Source: Halogranum rubrum
Lineage (GTDB): Archaea; Halobacteriota; Halobacteria; Halobacteriales; Haloferacaceae
Reading direction: 5' to 3'
NCBI RefSeq assembly: GCF_900114455.1
Contig: NZ_FOTC01000001.1
Coordinates: 1,017,058 to 1,081,057, forward strand
Length of the DNA stretch: 64,000 nt
Position 1 is the stretch's first letter; every line of letters starts with the position of its first letter. This document shows, piece after piece, positions 34,873 to 43,571 of this stretch. The notes under the pieces are model-generated. The model was not told the DNA's origin, did not search any database, and worked only from the letters and a program-made list of their open reading frames with translations. Both the position numbers and the translations under genes were made by a program.

Positions 34873-35601
34873 TCACACTGGCTCTGTCTCGTCGACGGCG
34901 CGGGCCAGTCGGTCCAAAAAGTCGGGGTCGTACGCCTCGTCGACGTGGTTCACGTTCCAGAGACCCGACTGCCGAATCCGCTCGCTTCGACTGTGGCGGC
35001 CGAGCCAATCTGTCGTTCGCGGGTCGATAGACTCCTTCTCGAAGTTACTGAGGAGTGCGAGTGCGTTCTCCTCGATGTAGCGTCGGTCGCTCTCCTTGCT
35101 CGGTTCGTCGTCGACGTCCAACCACAGAAACGGCTGGTCGCGGATGTAGGCACTCACTCGCCGTTCCATGATGTACTCCTCGCCACGGACGTCGTCGCGT
35201 TCGCGAGAGAGACTCGACCACCGGTCGTCCCAACTCGGATAGTCGTCGTGGAGAGCGTGTTTCTCGATGAGGGCTTCGCCGACGCGTTTTCGATAGACGG
35301 AACCGCGATGGTTACCGCCGTGAGGATGGTTACTACTCGCGCTGCCGGTTCCGTAGTGTTGTTTCAGTCGGTCCCAGAGGGAGGTCTTACTCCCGGCCGA
35401 GATAGCGTGCGTCCCGATGCGGGTCACGCGTGGTTGGTCACTGGGTGTTCGGGTTTCACCGGGTTCGAGAAAGAGGTAGATGCCGCGGTCGGGCCAGTCC
35501 ATGTATCCGGTACAGTTCTTGAGTTTTCGCGGGCCACCGACTCGCTCTGCCAACTCGTCGAGCAACGCGTAGAACCGGTCGAGGTCGTCGTGTCGTCCCA
35601 T
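34873..35601 (-). CDS. GIY-YIG-like domain protein
   Basis: A 242-residue protein with a segment resembling a GIY-YIG nuclease: RGIYLFLEPGETR, then VTRIGTHAISAGSKTSLWDR with LKQHYG, and GNHRGSVYRKRVGEALIEK. The second signature is IGT instead of YIG, and the catalytic set is not certain. The C-terminal half is acidic with several Trp residues. Similar proteins occur scattered in haloarchaea and some bacteria, but the function is not known. ATG 35601 is preferred to ATG 35628. Confidence 0.6.
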   Translation of the reverse strand: MGRHDDLDRFYALLDELAERVGGPRKLKNCTGYMDWPDRGIYLFLEPGETRTPSDQPRVTRIGTHAISAGSKTSLWDRLKQHYGTGSASSNHPHGGNHRGSVYRKRVGEALIEKHALHDDYPSWDDRWSSLSRERDDVRGEEYIMERRVSAYIRDQPFLWLDVDDEPSKESDRRYIEENALALLSNFEKESIDPRTTDWLGRHSRSERIRQSGLWNVNHVDEAYDPDFLDRLARAVDETEPV

Positions 35602-35660
35602 CTGTCTCTCGTGGTGAGGCTGGTTCACGCTGTGCAGAAAAGGGTGGCCCTGTCCCTTCG

Positions 35661-36539
35661 CTACATCCCCTCCTCGGTCGACGACGACTCGTCCACGTCG
35701 TCGAGGAACGACGCCAGCAGTTCGTCGAACTCGTCGGGACGCTCGAGCGACGGGAGATGTGCGGCGTCGTCGACAGTCTCACACCGAACGTAGGCGAGTT
35801 CCCGTTCGAGTCGCGCCGTAATCGCTGCCATATCCGGCGAGTCGAGTGCGCCGGAGACGACCAACACGGGGACGGCGAGTTCGTCGAGTCGCCCTACAGC
35901 GGGTGGGTTGAGGCCCTCTTCGGCCGCCTCGGCGGTGTCGAGGTCGTAGTGCTGTCGAAGCATCGTCTGTACCAACTCGCGGCACTCCGAGTCGACGTCG
36001 TCGAGGGTCCGCGTCGGGCCGGCCAGCCACATCTCGCTCTCGATGTCGGCGGCACGGTCGAACTCGCCCGCTTCGTAGGCTGTTTCCGCCGCTTCCCATC
36101 CGGCGAGTGTCGCCTCGTCGGTGAACTCGTAGCCACCGACTGCGGGTGCGACGAGCGTGAGACTCTGTACTCGGTCCGGATTGACGAGTGCGAAGTCGAG
36201 CACCACCGACCCGCCCATCGACGCGCCGACGAAGTGCGCTGTGCCGACGTTCAGCGTGTCGAGGAGGAGTTCGAGGTCTCGATAGTGAGCGTACGGTTGC
36301 GGCGGCAGTTCGGACTTTCCGTACCCACGAAGGTCGTAGACGACGACGTGATACTGGTCTGCGAACGTCTCCAGTTGTCGGTCCCAGAGTCGACTGTCTG
36401 CGACACCAGCGTGCAGAAAGACGACGGTTTCTCCCTCGCCAGCAGTTCGGTAGTGGAGGCGCGTGTCGTCGACGACGACGACGTACCCTGGCTCTGCCGT
36501 ACGGTACTGTTTACTCTCAGGCGACCCGTCCAGTGACAT
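35661..36539 (-). CDS. Alpha/beta hydrolase
   Basis: A 292-residue alpha/beta hydrolase-fold protein. Seen: oxyanion-side VVFLHAGVADSRLWDRQ, VVYDLRGYGKSELP, nucleophile elbow VGASMGGSVVLDFA (Ser), the acid region VLVVSGALDSPDM and the His in VDDAAHLPSLERPDEF. The triad is complete. Substrate unknown; possibilities include esterase, lactonase or haloperoxidase-like activity. Acidic tail ESSSTEEGM. Palindromic element B lies just upstream of its start. Confidence 0.88.
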   Translation of the reverse strand: MSLDGSPESKQYRTAEPGYVVVVDDTRLHYRTAGEGETVVFLHAGVADSRLWDRQLETFADQYHVVVYDLRGYGKSELPPQPYAHYRDLELLLDTLNVGTAHFVGASMGGSVVLDFALVNPDRVQSLTLVAPAVGGYEFTDEATLAGWEAAETAYEAGEFDRAADIESEMWLAGPTRTLDDVDSECRELVQTMLRQHYDLDTAEAAEEGLNPPAVGRLDELAVPVLVVSGALDSPDMAAITARLERELAYVRCETVDDAAHLPSLERPDEFDELLASFLDDVDESSSTEEGM

Positions 36540-36566
36540 CGACCTCTAGACGTTCGACGAGAGCAT

Positions 36567-36647
36567 ATAGTAACGAGTGCAAGCCGTCACACACCCGACA
36601 CACGTCGTCGTGCAGTCGGGTGAGCGGCCAGTTGCACGAACTACTAT
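36567..36647. repeat. Palindromic intergenic element, copy B
   Basis: An 81-bp element related to copy A at 8905. Ends ATAGTA (36567-36572) and TACTAT (36642-36647) with further pairing through GTGCAA/TTGCAC, and an inner hairpin CACCCGAC (36592-36599) with GTCGGGTG (36615-36622). Shares TATAGTAAC and TCACACACCCGAC with copy A. It lies between the divergent start of the hydrolase and the end of the BCCT gene. Confidence 0.65.
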
Positions 36648-36687
36648 CGCCGTTAGGAGAGTTAGAAGGGCGTGTCTCGGTCGTCCG

Positions 36688-38490
36688 TCAGTCGCCAGCG
36701 GTCCCGTCGGGTTCGTCGATGTCGGTGACGATTTCACCGGACTCCTTGCTTACCTCGACGTCGTCTTCGTCTTCGATCTCGTCGACGAGTTCCTCGAACT
36801 CCTCGGATTCGAGAATCTCCAACTCGTGGTCCAATCCGAGATAGATAGTGTACACCATCAACAGCAACACGGCCGCGAACGGGAGTCCTGTGGTGATAGA
36901 GGCCGTTCGGAGGGCGTTCAGTCCGTTACCGAGGAGCAAGACGGCGGCGACACTCCCCTCGGTGACGGCCCACATGATTCGTTGCGGTTTCGGAACGTCG
37001 TGTTTCCCGCCGGAGGTCAGATGGTCGACGACCAGCGACCCGGAGTCGGAGGAGGTGACGAAGAACGTCCCCAAGAGGAGCGTCCCGACGGCGGCGCTCA
37101 CGAGGGTGAACGGGTAGAACGAGAGCAGTTCGAACAGGGCGACGGCCTGTCCCTGCTGGTTCAGGGGACCGACGATACCGTTGGCCTGCCGTTCGAGTTC
37201 GACGAACAGTGCGGAGCCACCGAACGCGGCCACCCAGAGAAACGAGACGAGCGACGGCAAGATGAGTACGCCGCCGACGAACTCGCGGATAGTCCGACCC
37301 TTCGAGATACGGGCGATGAACAGGCCGACGAACGGCGACCACGCGATCCAGAAGCCCCAGTAGAACACCGTCCACGAGTGTTGCCAGTCGACACCCTCGC
37401 TAGCGAACGCTTCGGTGTAGAAACTCAGTTCGAGGAAGTTGCCCAGGTAGACGCCGAGTCCGCCGACGAGTGTGTCGAGGATGAACAGCGTCGGTCCCGC
37501 GAGTATCATGAACGCGAGCATGGTGAACATCAGGTAGACGTTCGCCTTACTCAGTTTCTTGACCCCGCCTTCGAGACCCGCCGCGACGGAGACGGTGGCG
37601 ATAGAGGTGATGAGGGCGATGAGGCCGATTTGGACCCACACACTGCTGGGGATGCCGACACCGAAGAAGTTCGTCCCGATGAACGTGAGACCGGCGTTCA
37701 TCTGTCTGACGCCGAGACCGAGCGCCGTCGCCAGTCCGAACAGCGTCGCGAACACGGCCGTGAGGTCGATGAGGTGCCCCGGCCAACTGTAGATGCGCTT
37801 ACCGAGCAGGGGCCAGAAGATAGAGCGGAACGTCAGCGGCAGGCCGCGGTTGAACGAGAAGAAGGCCAAGCCGAGTCCGACGAGGCCATAGATGGCCCAC
37901 GGGTGAAAGCCCCAGTGGAAGTAGGTGATGCCGATTGCGGCACCGCCAGCGGCGGCGGTGCTCTCACCGACGTCGAAGAACGACCCGCCGCCCGAGGCGA
38001 AGTGGAACATCGGTTCCGCGACACCGAAGAACAGCAGACCGATACCCATCCCGGCGCTGAACAGCATCGCGATCCACTCGAAGTCGCTGAACTCCTTCTC
38101 GGCTTTCGGGCCACCGATACGTATCATCCCATACTTGCTCAGCGCGAAGAAGGCGAGTGCGATGATGATGACGTTGACCGTCAGGACGTAGAACCAACCG
38201 AACTTCTCGTTGATGAACTCGAAGACGGACGTGTACGCCCAACTCGCGGTCATCAGTTCGCCCGCCGGCGTGTAGAGACCGAGCACCGACGAGATGTCCT
38301 CGAAGAACAGTGTGAGTGTGATGAAGAGAGCGATGACGACGAGCGAGACGGGGAACACCACCGGATGGATGTCGAACCCGAACCGTTGGATGTTGTCTTC
38401 TCCGGGTTCACGGTCGCTCTCGGGGTGGAACGCTTCGACCTGGAGGTTGTCGAGCACCTCGCTTGGGGTTCGGTCGCCGTCAGTTGCCAT
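36688..38490 (-). CDS. BCCT family betaine/choline/carnitine transporter
   Basis: A 600-residue transporter with twelve membrane segments. Seen: the helix 4 glycine stretch FSAGMGIGLLFFGVAEPMFH, then FHWGFHPWAIYGLVGLGLAF, and the family signature YWGFWIAWSPFVGLFIARIS. It imports compatible solutes such as glycine betaine, driven by sodium or protons. Long acidic N- and C-terminal cytoplasmic tails suggest osmotic control. It probably helps the cell cope with salt changes. Confidence 0.93.
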   Translation of the reverse strand: MATDGDRTPSEVLDNLQVEAFHPESDREPGEDNIQRFGFDIHPVVFPVSLVVIALFITLTLFFEDISSVLGLYTPAGELMTASWAYTSVFEFINEKFGWFYVLTVNVIIIALAFFALSKYGMIRIGGPKAEKEFSDFEWIAMLFSAGMGIGLLFFGVAEPMFHFASGGGSFFDVGESTAAAGGAAIGITYFHWGFHPWAIYGLVGLGLAFFSFNRGLPLTFRSIFWPLLGKRIYSWPGHLIDLTAVFATLFGLATALGLGVRQMNAGLTFIGTNFFGVGIPSSVWVQIGLIALITSIATVSVAAGLEGGVKKLSKANVYLMFTMLAFMILAGPTLFILDTLVGGLGVYLGNFLELSFYTEAFASEGVDWQHSWTVFYWGFWIAWSPFVGLFIARISKGRTIREFVGGVLILPSLVSFLWVAAFGGSALFVELERQANGIVGPLNQQGQAVALFELLSFYPFTLVSAAVGTLLLGTFFVTSSDSGSLVVDHLTSGGKHDVPKPQRIMWAVTEGSVAAVLLLGNGLNALRTASITTGLPFAAVLLLMVYTIYLGLDHELEILESEEFEELVDEIEDEDDVEVSKESGEIVTDIDEPDGTAGD

Positions 38491-38826
38491 GTGATACCTC
38501 GCGGCCGAACGTCAGTCTGCGTCGGAGTAAGTCGTACATAAGTTCGTGAATCGTCCAAACCGTCCGAACCGTCGCTTCAGATGGCGGAAACGATAGCGCA
38601 GTCGCTGTAAACGTATGTTCGGGACGACGTCGGTGGCGTCTCGTCGACGTGTCGTCCACCGGTGTCCCGTCCCGAGGACACCTCGATAAGTCCGCAACAC
38701 CCGGTAGTTCCCTCGGTATTTTGGTAAGAGTTGTGGCCAATCACCCGCCGAAGCGAGTGGTTCGTCCGTGTTCGAAGAGTCGTCGCCATCGGGTGTTTCT
38801 TAACGATTCGCCGTCCGATACGGAGT
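38491..38826. other. Intergenic region, divergent promoters
   Basis: A 336-base stretch between the BCCT transporter and the channel gene. I see no gene with haloarchaeal codon bias. CTTATGTAC on the minus strand at about 38535-38543 could be the BCCT promoter. Nothing else stands out. Confidence 0.4.
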
Positions 38827-39669
38827 ATGGACAGTCACGCATCCTCGCGGAGGCCAGACGACTTCCGCGAGCGGGTGCGCTTCTACCTCCTCGACCACCG
38901 GACGCCGCTCGGGAAGGCCATCGACATCTCCCTGTTGGTGCTCAACTTGGTGTTCGTCGGCGTCTTCGTCGCACAGACGTACCCGCTCTCGTCGACGACG
39001 GCGTCGTGGCTGTGGCGGATAGAGATAGCTATCGGTCTCGTGTTCGTCGTCGAGTACGTCCTCCGACTCTACGGGGCGCGAAACCGCGTGGCCGAGGCCA
39101 CCAATCCGTACACGATGGTCGACCTCCTGTCTGTGCTTCCTACGCTCTCGGTGATGCTCCTGCCCGCCCCGCTCATCGGCGTCAACGTCGGGTTTCTCCG
39201 TGTCGTTCGAGTCGTTCGCGTCCTCCGATTCTACCGATTCACCCAAGACGAGGAGTTCTTCTTCGGCACCGTCTCCGTCGAGATGCTCCGCGTCGTCAAA
39301 CTGCTGTTGACAGTGTCGACGCTGTTTTTCGTCACGGCCGGCCTGTTCTACAGCGCCGAAGTTCAAGCGAACCCGACCATCGGAACCTTCGGTGACGCCC
39401 TCTACTACGTGGTGGTCACACTGACCACCGTCGGCTTCGGAGACATCACACCCGTCACCAGCACGGGCCGGTGGGTGACCGTCGCGGGCGTCCTCGCCGC
39501 CATCGTCCTCGTCCCGTGGCAAGCCGGGAAAATCGTCCGCGAGTGGACGAACCGGGAGATGATGAACGTGACCTGTCCGAACTGCGGACTCGCCTACCAC
39601 GACCCGGACGCCTCCCACTGCAAGGCCTGTGGCCACGTCATCTATCAGGAGTACGATTCGCGAGAGTGA
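38827..39669 (+). CDS. Voltage-gated-type potassium channel with C-terminal zinc ribbon
   Basis: A 280-residue ion channel with six membrane segments. Seen: S4-like helix VVRVVRVLRFYRF with regularly spaced arginines, pore selectivity filter TTVGFGD, and the following S6. After the last segment comes a zinc ribbon with CPNCG and CKACG. The channel should conduct potassium under voltage control. The zinc ribbon is an unusual cytoplasmic addition. ATG 38827 removes an unlikely upstream extension. Confidence 0.9.
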   Translation: MDSHASSRRPDDFRERVRFYLLDHRTPLGKAIDISLLVLNLVFVGVFVAQTYPLSSTTASWLWRIEIAIGLVFVVEYVLRLYGARNRVAEATNPYTMVDLLSVLPTLSVMLLPAPLIGVNVGFLRVVRVVRVLRFYRFTQDEEFFFGTVSVEMLRVVKLLLTVSTLFFVTAGLFYSAEVQANPTIGTFGDALYYVVVTLTTVGFGDITPVTSTGRWVTVAGVLAAIVLVPWQAGKIVREWTNREMMNVTCPNCGLAYHDPDASHCKACGHVIYQEYDSRE

Positions 39670-39718
39670 CTCGCGGCTTCACCTCTACCGTCGACAGCCG
39701 TTGGAACGCCGTCGCTGC

Positions 39719-41365
39719 TCAATCCGCACTCACGCCAACTGGCACTGTCCCCGCACCAACTGGTACTGGCACTGTCACTCGTCCTCGTCTCTCCGTCTCG
39801 CCGTCCGCCGTGCTCTCGTTCGACTGCACGACGACGTACCGTTGACCGACCATCGGGTCCAACAGGCTGTCGACCGGCGCTCTGTCGTCTCGGAGGACGG
39901 GGACGTCGTCGGTCGGTTCGTCGTTTCGGTACGACGTGAGCTGTGCCGACAGGTCGATGCCCACGTCTCGCTGTCGGTTTCGTGCTTGTAACTCCTCGCG
40001 CGTCACGAGCGTGTCCCGCTTCGTCGCGACGACTTCGATGTTCTGGACGACGACGCCACCGGCCGTCGGGAAACTGTAGACCTGTGGGAACACCTGCTGC
40101 ATCGTCTTGTACTCTGCTCGGTAGAACTGTGAGGCAGGTCCGCTGGGTGCAGAGATGACGTTCGCGAAGAGAATGCCGTCGTCGTCGAGTCGCTCGTCGG
40201 CGAGTTGCATGAACTCCACTGTCGTCAACTGGAACGGCACTTTGTCCTTCTTGTAGGCGTCGAGGACGATGAGGTCGTACGTCTCGTCGGTCTGTTGGAG
40301 ATACTGCCGGCCGCCCATCGTGTGGATGGTCAGTCGCTCGGACTCCTCGACGGCGAAGTACTCCTTCGCGACGCGCACCACCTCCGGGTCGATTTCCACC
40401 ACGTCGACGGTCACGTTCGGGTAGGTGTCGAGAAAGGCGCGCGGTCCGGTGAACCCGCCGCCGCCGACGAACAGCACTCGGTCGATATCTCTCCCTTCGT
40501 CGGTGAAGAGATACGGCGCGTGGAAGTAAGAGGTGTACTCGAAGACGTGCCGTGTCGGGTCGTTCTTGTCCATCGCACTGTGGGGTTGTCCGTCGAGGTA
40601 GAGCGTTCGAGTACCACCGGAGTCGACGACGCGGAGTTCCTGATAGGCGGTCTGTGTCTCGTAGACGACGTCGCCGCCGATGTCGAGTCCGACGCTCCCC
40701 GTCGCACCGGCGACGAGGAGGACGAGCGTGATACCGAGACTCCAGAACGCTTCGTCGCGGTCGACGTTCGGAACCGCGAGTGCGACTGCCGTGCCGACCG
40801 AGAGGAGGCCGAACAGGAGTCCGATCTGGCTGGTACTCATCGTCGGAATGAGGAGGAACGTCGTCGCGAACGCACCGACGATACTCCCGACCGTCCCGAC
40901 GGCGTAGACGTGGCCGGAGGCCGCTCCGACGTCGGACTGTCCCGACAGTTCCGCAGCGTAGGGGCTGACGTAGCCGAGGAGGTACGTCGGCGGACCGAAG
41001 AGCAGCACCGTCCCTGGGATGGACGCGAAGCGACTCGGGAGCGGCAACCCGGCTGTTGCCTGCAGGAGCAAGTCGCCGAAGAGGATGAGGCCGGCGACGT
41101 ACAGCGCCGAGAGGAGAAAGAGGCCGACGAGTCGCGAGGTCGACGCGTGTGTCGCCGCTCGCTTCCCACCGCGGTGGTAGCCGAGGCTGAGCGCGGCGAG
41201 AAAGACGCCGATGAGGCTCCCCCACGTGTAGATGCTACTGCCGAACTCCGGTGCGATCATCCGCCCGGCGAGAATCTCCAGTCCCATACTGACGACGCCG
41301 GAGACGAAGACGGCGAGTTCGGACCGCGAGAGCCGAATCGAAGAGAGGGAGGGCGACGAATCCAT
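39719..41365 (-). CDS. Membrane-fused spermidine-synthase-like protein
   Basis: A 548-residue protein. The first 230 residues contain about seven membrane segments with GLEILAGRMIAPEFGSSIYT, as in transporter-fused spermidine synthases. The second half is a Rossmann methyltransferase-like polyamine synthase domain: VLFVGGGGFTGPRAFLDTYP, VVEIDPEVVRVA and LIVLDAYKKDKVPF. The usual catalytic Asp of aminopropyltransferases reads LDAYKKD here, so activity is uncertain. The extreme C-terminus is a short Val/Pro/Gly repeat made by DNA direct repeats (CAACTGGCACTG). Confidence 0.85.
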   Translation of the reverse strand: MDSSPSLSSIRLSRSELAVFVSGVVSMGLEILAGRMIAPEFGSSIYTWGSLIGVFLAALSLGYHRGGKRAATHASTSRLVGLFLLSALYVAGLILFGDLLLQATAGLPLPSRFASIPGTVLLFGPPTYLLGYVSPYAAELSGQSDVGAASGHVYAVGTVGSIVGAFATTFLLIPTMSTSQIGLLFGLLSVGTAVALAVPNVDRDEAFWSLGITLVLLVAGATGSVGLDIGGDVVYETQTAYQELRVVDSGGTRTLYLDGQPHSAMDKNDPTRHVFEYTSYFHAPYLFTDEGRDIDRVLFVGGGGFTGPRAFLDTYPNVTVDVVEIDPEVVRVAKEYFAVEESERLTIHTMGGRQYLQQTDETYDLIVLDAYKKDKVPFQLTTVEFMQLADERLDDDGILFANVISAPSGPASQFYRAEYKTMQQVFPQVYSFPTAGGVVVQNIEVVATKRDTLVTREELQARNRQRDVGIDLSAQLTSYRNDEPTDDVPVLRDDRAPVDSLLDPMVGQRYVVVQSNESTADGETERRGRVTVPVPVGAGTVPVGVSAD

Positions 41366-41408
41366 GGTTCTACGAGTAGAGGCTCGAACTTAACTGTGAA
41401 CCCGGACG

Positions 41409-42548
41409 TCAGTCCCAGTGGCTCCGATACTCGAAGTCCGCAGACCGGTCTTCGAAGCGTGCCAGTTCGAACCCACTCGTCGGGAACGGTGTCTCCTCAC
41501 CCGTCACGAGTGAGCGGACCGCCCGCCCGGTCACGGGTGAGAGCATCACGCCGCGCCCGTGGAGACCGGTGACGACGACGAGTCCGTCCGGTGCTTCGTC
41601 GGGAGCGTCGATGATCGGGAGGCCGTCCGGCGACGCACAGTCTGCGGTCGGACAGCAGTCCTCGCGTCGGATAGTCCCGCCGGCGACGCCGTTCAAGAGC
41701 GGGGCGACATCTTCCAGCACCGTCTCTCGGAAGGACGACTGGACGCCCATCGGCGTCTCCTCGGGGTCCGAGAGGAGATGTTCGTTGCCGCCGATGAGTA
41801 CGTCGCCACGGCGCGTCGGCCGCCAGTAGACTCGCATCGTCGGTTCCGACCCGAGCGGGCAGTCGTCGGGGAGCGGCGACTCGGGTTCGACGACGACTGC
41901 GTTCCAACGCAGTGGACGAACCGGTAACTCGACGTACTCGGCGAGGAGTTCTCGCGTCTTCCATCCCGTCGCGTAGACGACGTGGTCGGCGTCGATAGGG
42001 CCGTACTCGGTGTCGACGCCCGTCACCGTGCCGTCGTCGACGCAGAGGCCCGTCACTTCGTGATCGCGGAAGATTCCTGCGCCCGCTTTCTCGGCCTGCC
42101 ACTTCAGCGTCATCGCGTAGTCCAGTGCGTCGAGATAGCCCGTCCCGTCGTAGACGAGGCCGCCGCCGTACGCCGAGAGGTCGCCGAACGAGTCGGGAAA
42201 CTGGCTCAGCAGTTCGTCGCGAGTGAGGAACTCCCCGCCCGTCGGCGCTTCGTCCGTGTACTTCTCGGCGTCTTCCTTCGGCACGAGTCGAACCGTCTCT
42301 CGCTCGGCGAACGAGAAGATACCTCGTCCGTCGAGTTCGCGAAACTGGTCGAGGGCGAACGTCGCCCACCCATCGGGGAACGGTTCGAGCGAGAGCGAAA
42401 TCATCCCCGAGGCGCGGGAACTGGTGTCGGCGGCGACGCCTCCCTTGTCGAGGACGACGACGTCGTAGTCGGGAGCGAGTTCGCGGGCGACGGCGAGACC
42501 CGAGACACCCGCACCGACGACGACGACACGGTCTGCACTGGTCGACAT
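41409..42548 (-). CDS. FAD-dependent oxidoreductase (DAO family)
   Basis: A 379-residue D-amino-acid-oxidase-fold enzyme. Seen: RVVVVGAGVSGLAVARELAP, VVVLDKGGVAADTSSRASGM, and the C-terminal GLVVVTGLHGRGVMLSPVTG that closes the FAD site. Related to glycine oxidase, sarcosine oxidase and ThiO-like enzymes; the substrate amine is unknown. ATG 42548 follows a TATA-like ACTATAGT at 42572-42579 by about 27 bases, which decides the start. Confidence 0.88.
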   Translation of the reverse strand: MSTSADRVVVVGAGVSGLAVARELAPDYDVVVLDKGGVAADTSSRASGMISLSLEPFPDGWATFALDQFRELDGRGIFSFAERETVRLVPKEDAEKYTDEAPTGGEFLTRDELLSQFPDSFGDLSAYGGGLVYDGTGYLDALDYAMTLKWQAEKAGAGIFRDHEVTGLCVDDGTVTGVDTEYGPIDADHVVYATGWKTRELLAEYVELPVRPLRWNAVVVEPESPLPDDCPLGSEPTMRVYWRPTRRGDVLIGGNEHLLSDPEETPMGVQSSFRETVLEDVAPLLNGVAGGTIRREDCCPTADCASPDGLPIIDAPDEAPDGLVVVTGLHGRGVMLSPVTGRAVRSLVTGEETPFPTSGFELARFEDRSADFEYRSHWD

Positions 42549-42785
42549 ATCTGCTGCGAGGGTCAGACCGACTATAGTGCTACGGGTTGCCGTGAGCCAC
42601 TCTCGCTGTGACGGAGCGTATCGTGTTGTGTCGTGACGTGACACACTGGCAAGCGATGAACATACAGGAACATTCATTATAGACTGTCTCGAACGGGGAA
42701 GTACACAATGCCGGTCGTATCTGTACGCGTCTGATTCTCCCGCGACCGAGCACCGTCTTTCGACTACCTGCAACCCCCCCAGACA

Positions 42786-43040
42786 GTGAGCACACACATC
42801 TCCCAATCGACCGACGACCGGCGACCAACCGAGACACAGACGTACCGACCGACGCTGGACTATCACGGTGAGCGATGGACGGCGTCGACCACCGACGAAC
42901 GGGAACACTCCACGCCAGAGACTGCGACGGCACGCTGCCCGTCACTGTTCGACGTGACGAACGGCGACCGACTCCCGAATCTCGTCGACGCGGAGAACCA
43001 AGCGATGCCGTCGACCACACCCGACTCGACGGACCCGTAG
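42786..43040 (+). CDS. Hypothetical small protein (84 aa, GTG start)
   Basis: An 84-codon frame starting with GTG in the 523-base stretch between the oxidoreductase and the DUF7385-like gene. It is rich in Thr, Asp and Ser, with a central YRPTLDYHGERWTASTTDE and a later PSLFDVTNGDRLPNLVDAEN. No family, membrane segment or signal is seen. The case for a real gene is weak. Nothing else was recognised in 42549-42785 beyond the oxidoreductase promoter. Confidence 0.35.
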   Translation: MSTHISQSTDDRRPTETQTYRPTLDYHGERWTASTTDEREHSTPETATARCPSLFDVTNGDRLPNLVDAENQAMPSTTPDSTDP

Positions 43041-43071
43041 CTACTTCTCTCACCCTTCCGTCTCGGCGGCC

Positions 43072-43317
43072 ATGACGCTGCTCGACGTCTCGGATGGCTT
43101 CGACGTCCACGACTATCGGACGAAACTCAAACTCGTGAAACAAGACCGCGGGACGATGTATCTGGAGAACCGCGAGTCATGTCGCTGTCCCGCCTGCGAG
43201 CGCCCGTTCGACCGACTGTTCGTCTCCGAGAAGCGCGACGTGACGTTCAACAGCGCCCCCAACGGCCCAATCTGTCTCGTCCGTACCGACGACCAGTTAC
43301 TCGTTCTCACGCACTGA
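43072..43317 (+). CDS. DUF7385-like small zinc protein
   Basis: An 81-residue protein with a zinc-knuckle-like CRCPACERPFDRLFVSEKR in the middle and the ending GPICLVRTDDQLLVLTH. The start FDVHDYRTKLKLVKQD and the overall order match a small haloarchaeal family sometimes named flagella cluster protein (DUF7385, from memory). No archaellum genes are near, so that name may not describe its role here. Confidence 0.75.
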   Translation: MTLLDVSDGFDVHDYRTKLKLVKQDRGTMYLENRESCRCPACERPFDRLFVSEKRDVTFNSAPNGPICLVRTDDQLLVLTH

Positions 43318-43421
43318 ATCCGCGCGCCGCTGTTTCCCTCTCGTCTGTATCCGCTTTCTCCTCCCTCGTCGACGTCCACACTCACCGAGAAGTACACGAG
43401 TTTGATGTTTCATCGTCTTGA

Positions 43422-43472
43422 TTCGAATACGATTCGAATATCTGTATAATATTCTTCGAATATTGTTCGAAT
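43422..43472. promoter_or_regulatory. Four phased TTCGAAT sites before the CAP-domain gene
   Basis: The heptamer TTCGAAT, a near palindrome, occurs at 43422, 43433, 43455 and 43466. Spacings of 11, 22 and 11 bases put all sites on one face of the helix. A TATA-like TATAATATTC lies between the pairs at 43445-43454. This looks like a binding array for a regulator, most likely of the gene at 43572. Confidence 0.6.
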
Positions 43473-43571
43473 GTCTAGCGAAAGTCTCTTTCGAGACACA
43501 AACATTATGTACAGACATTCTCGATGTGCAGTCAGTGTGCCCCACCGTGGGCCGCACAGTTGCCTGAGACC

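Noticed and set aside
36577-38541. A 654-codon open frame on the plus strand
   Set aside because: It runs antisense through the clear BCCT transporter, is rich in Glu, Asp and Arg, and has no family features. Long antisense frames are normal in high-GC haloarchaeal DNA.
43422-43472. TTCGAAT repeats as a small CRISPR array or tRNA T-arm
   Set aside because: Units of 7 bases with spacers of only 4 to 15 bases cannot be CRISPR, and no cloverleaf can be drawn around them.
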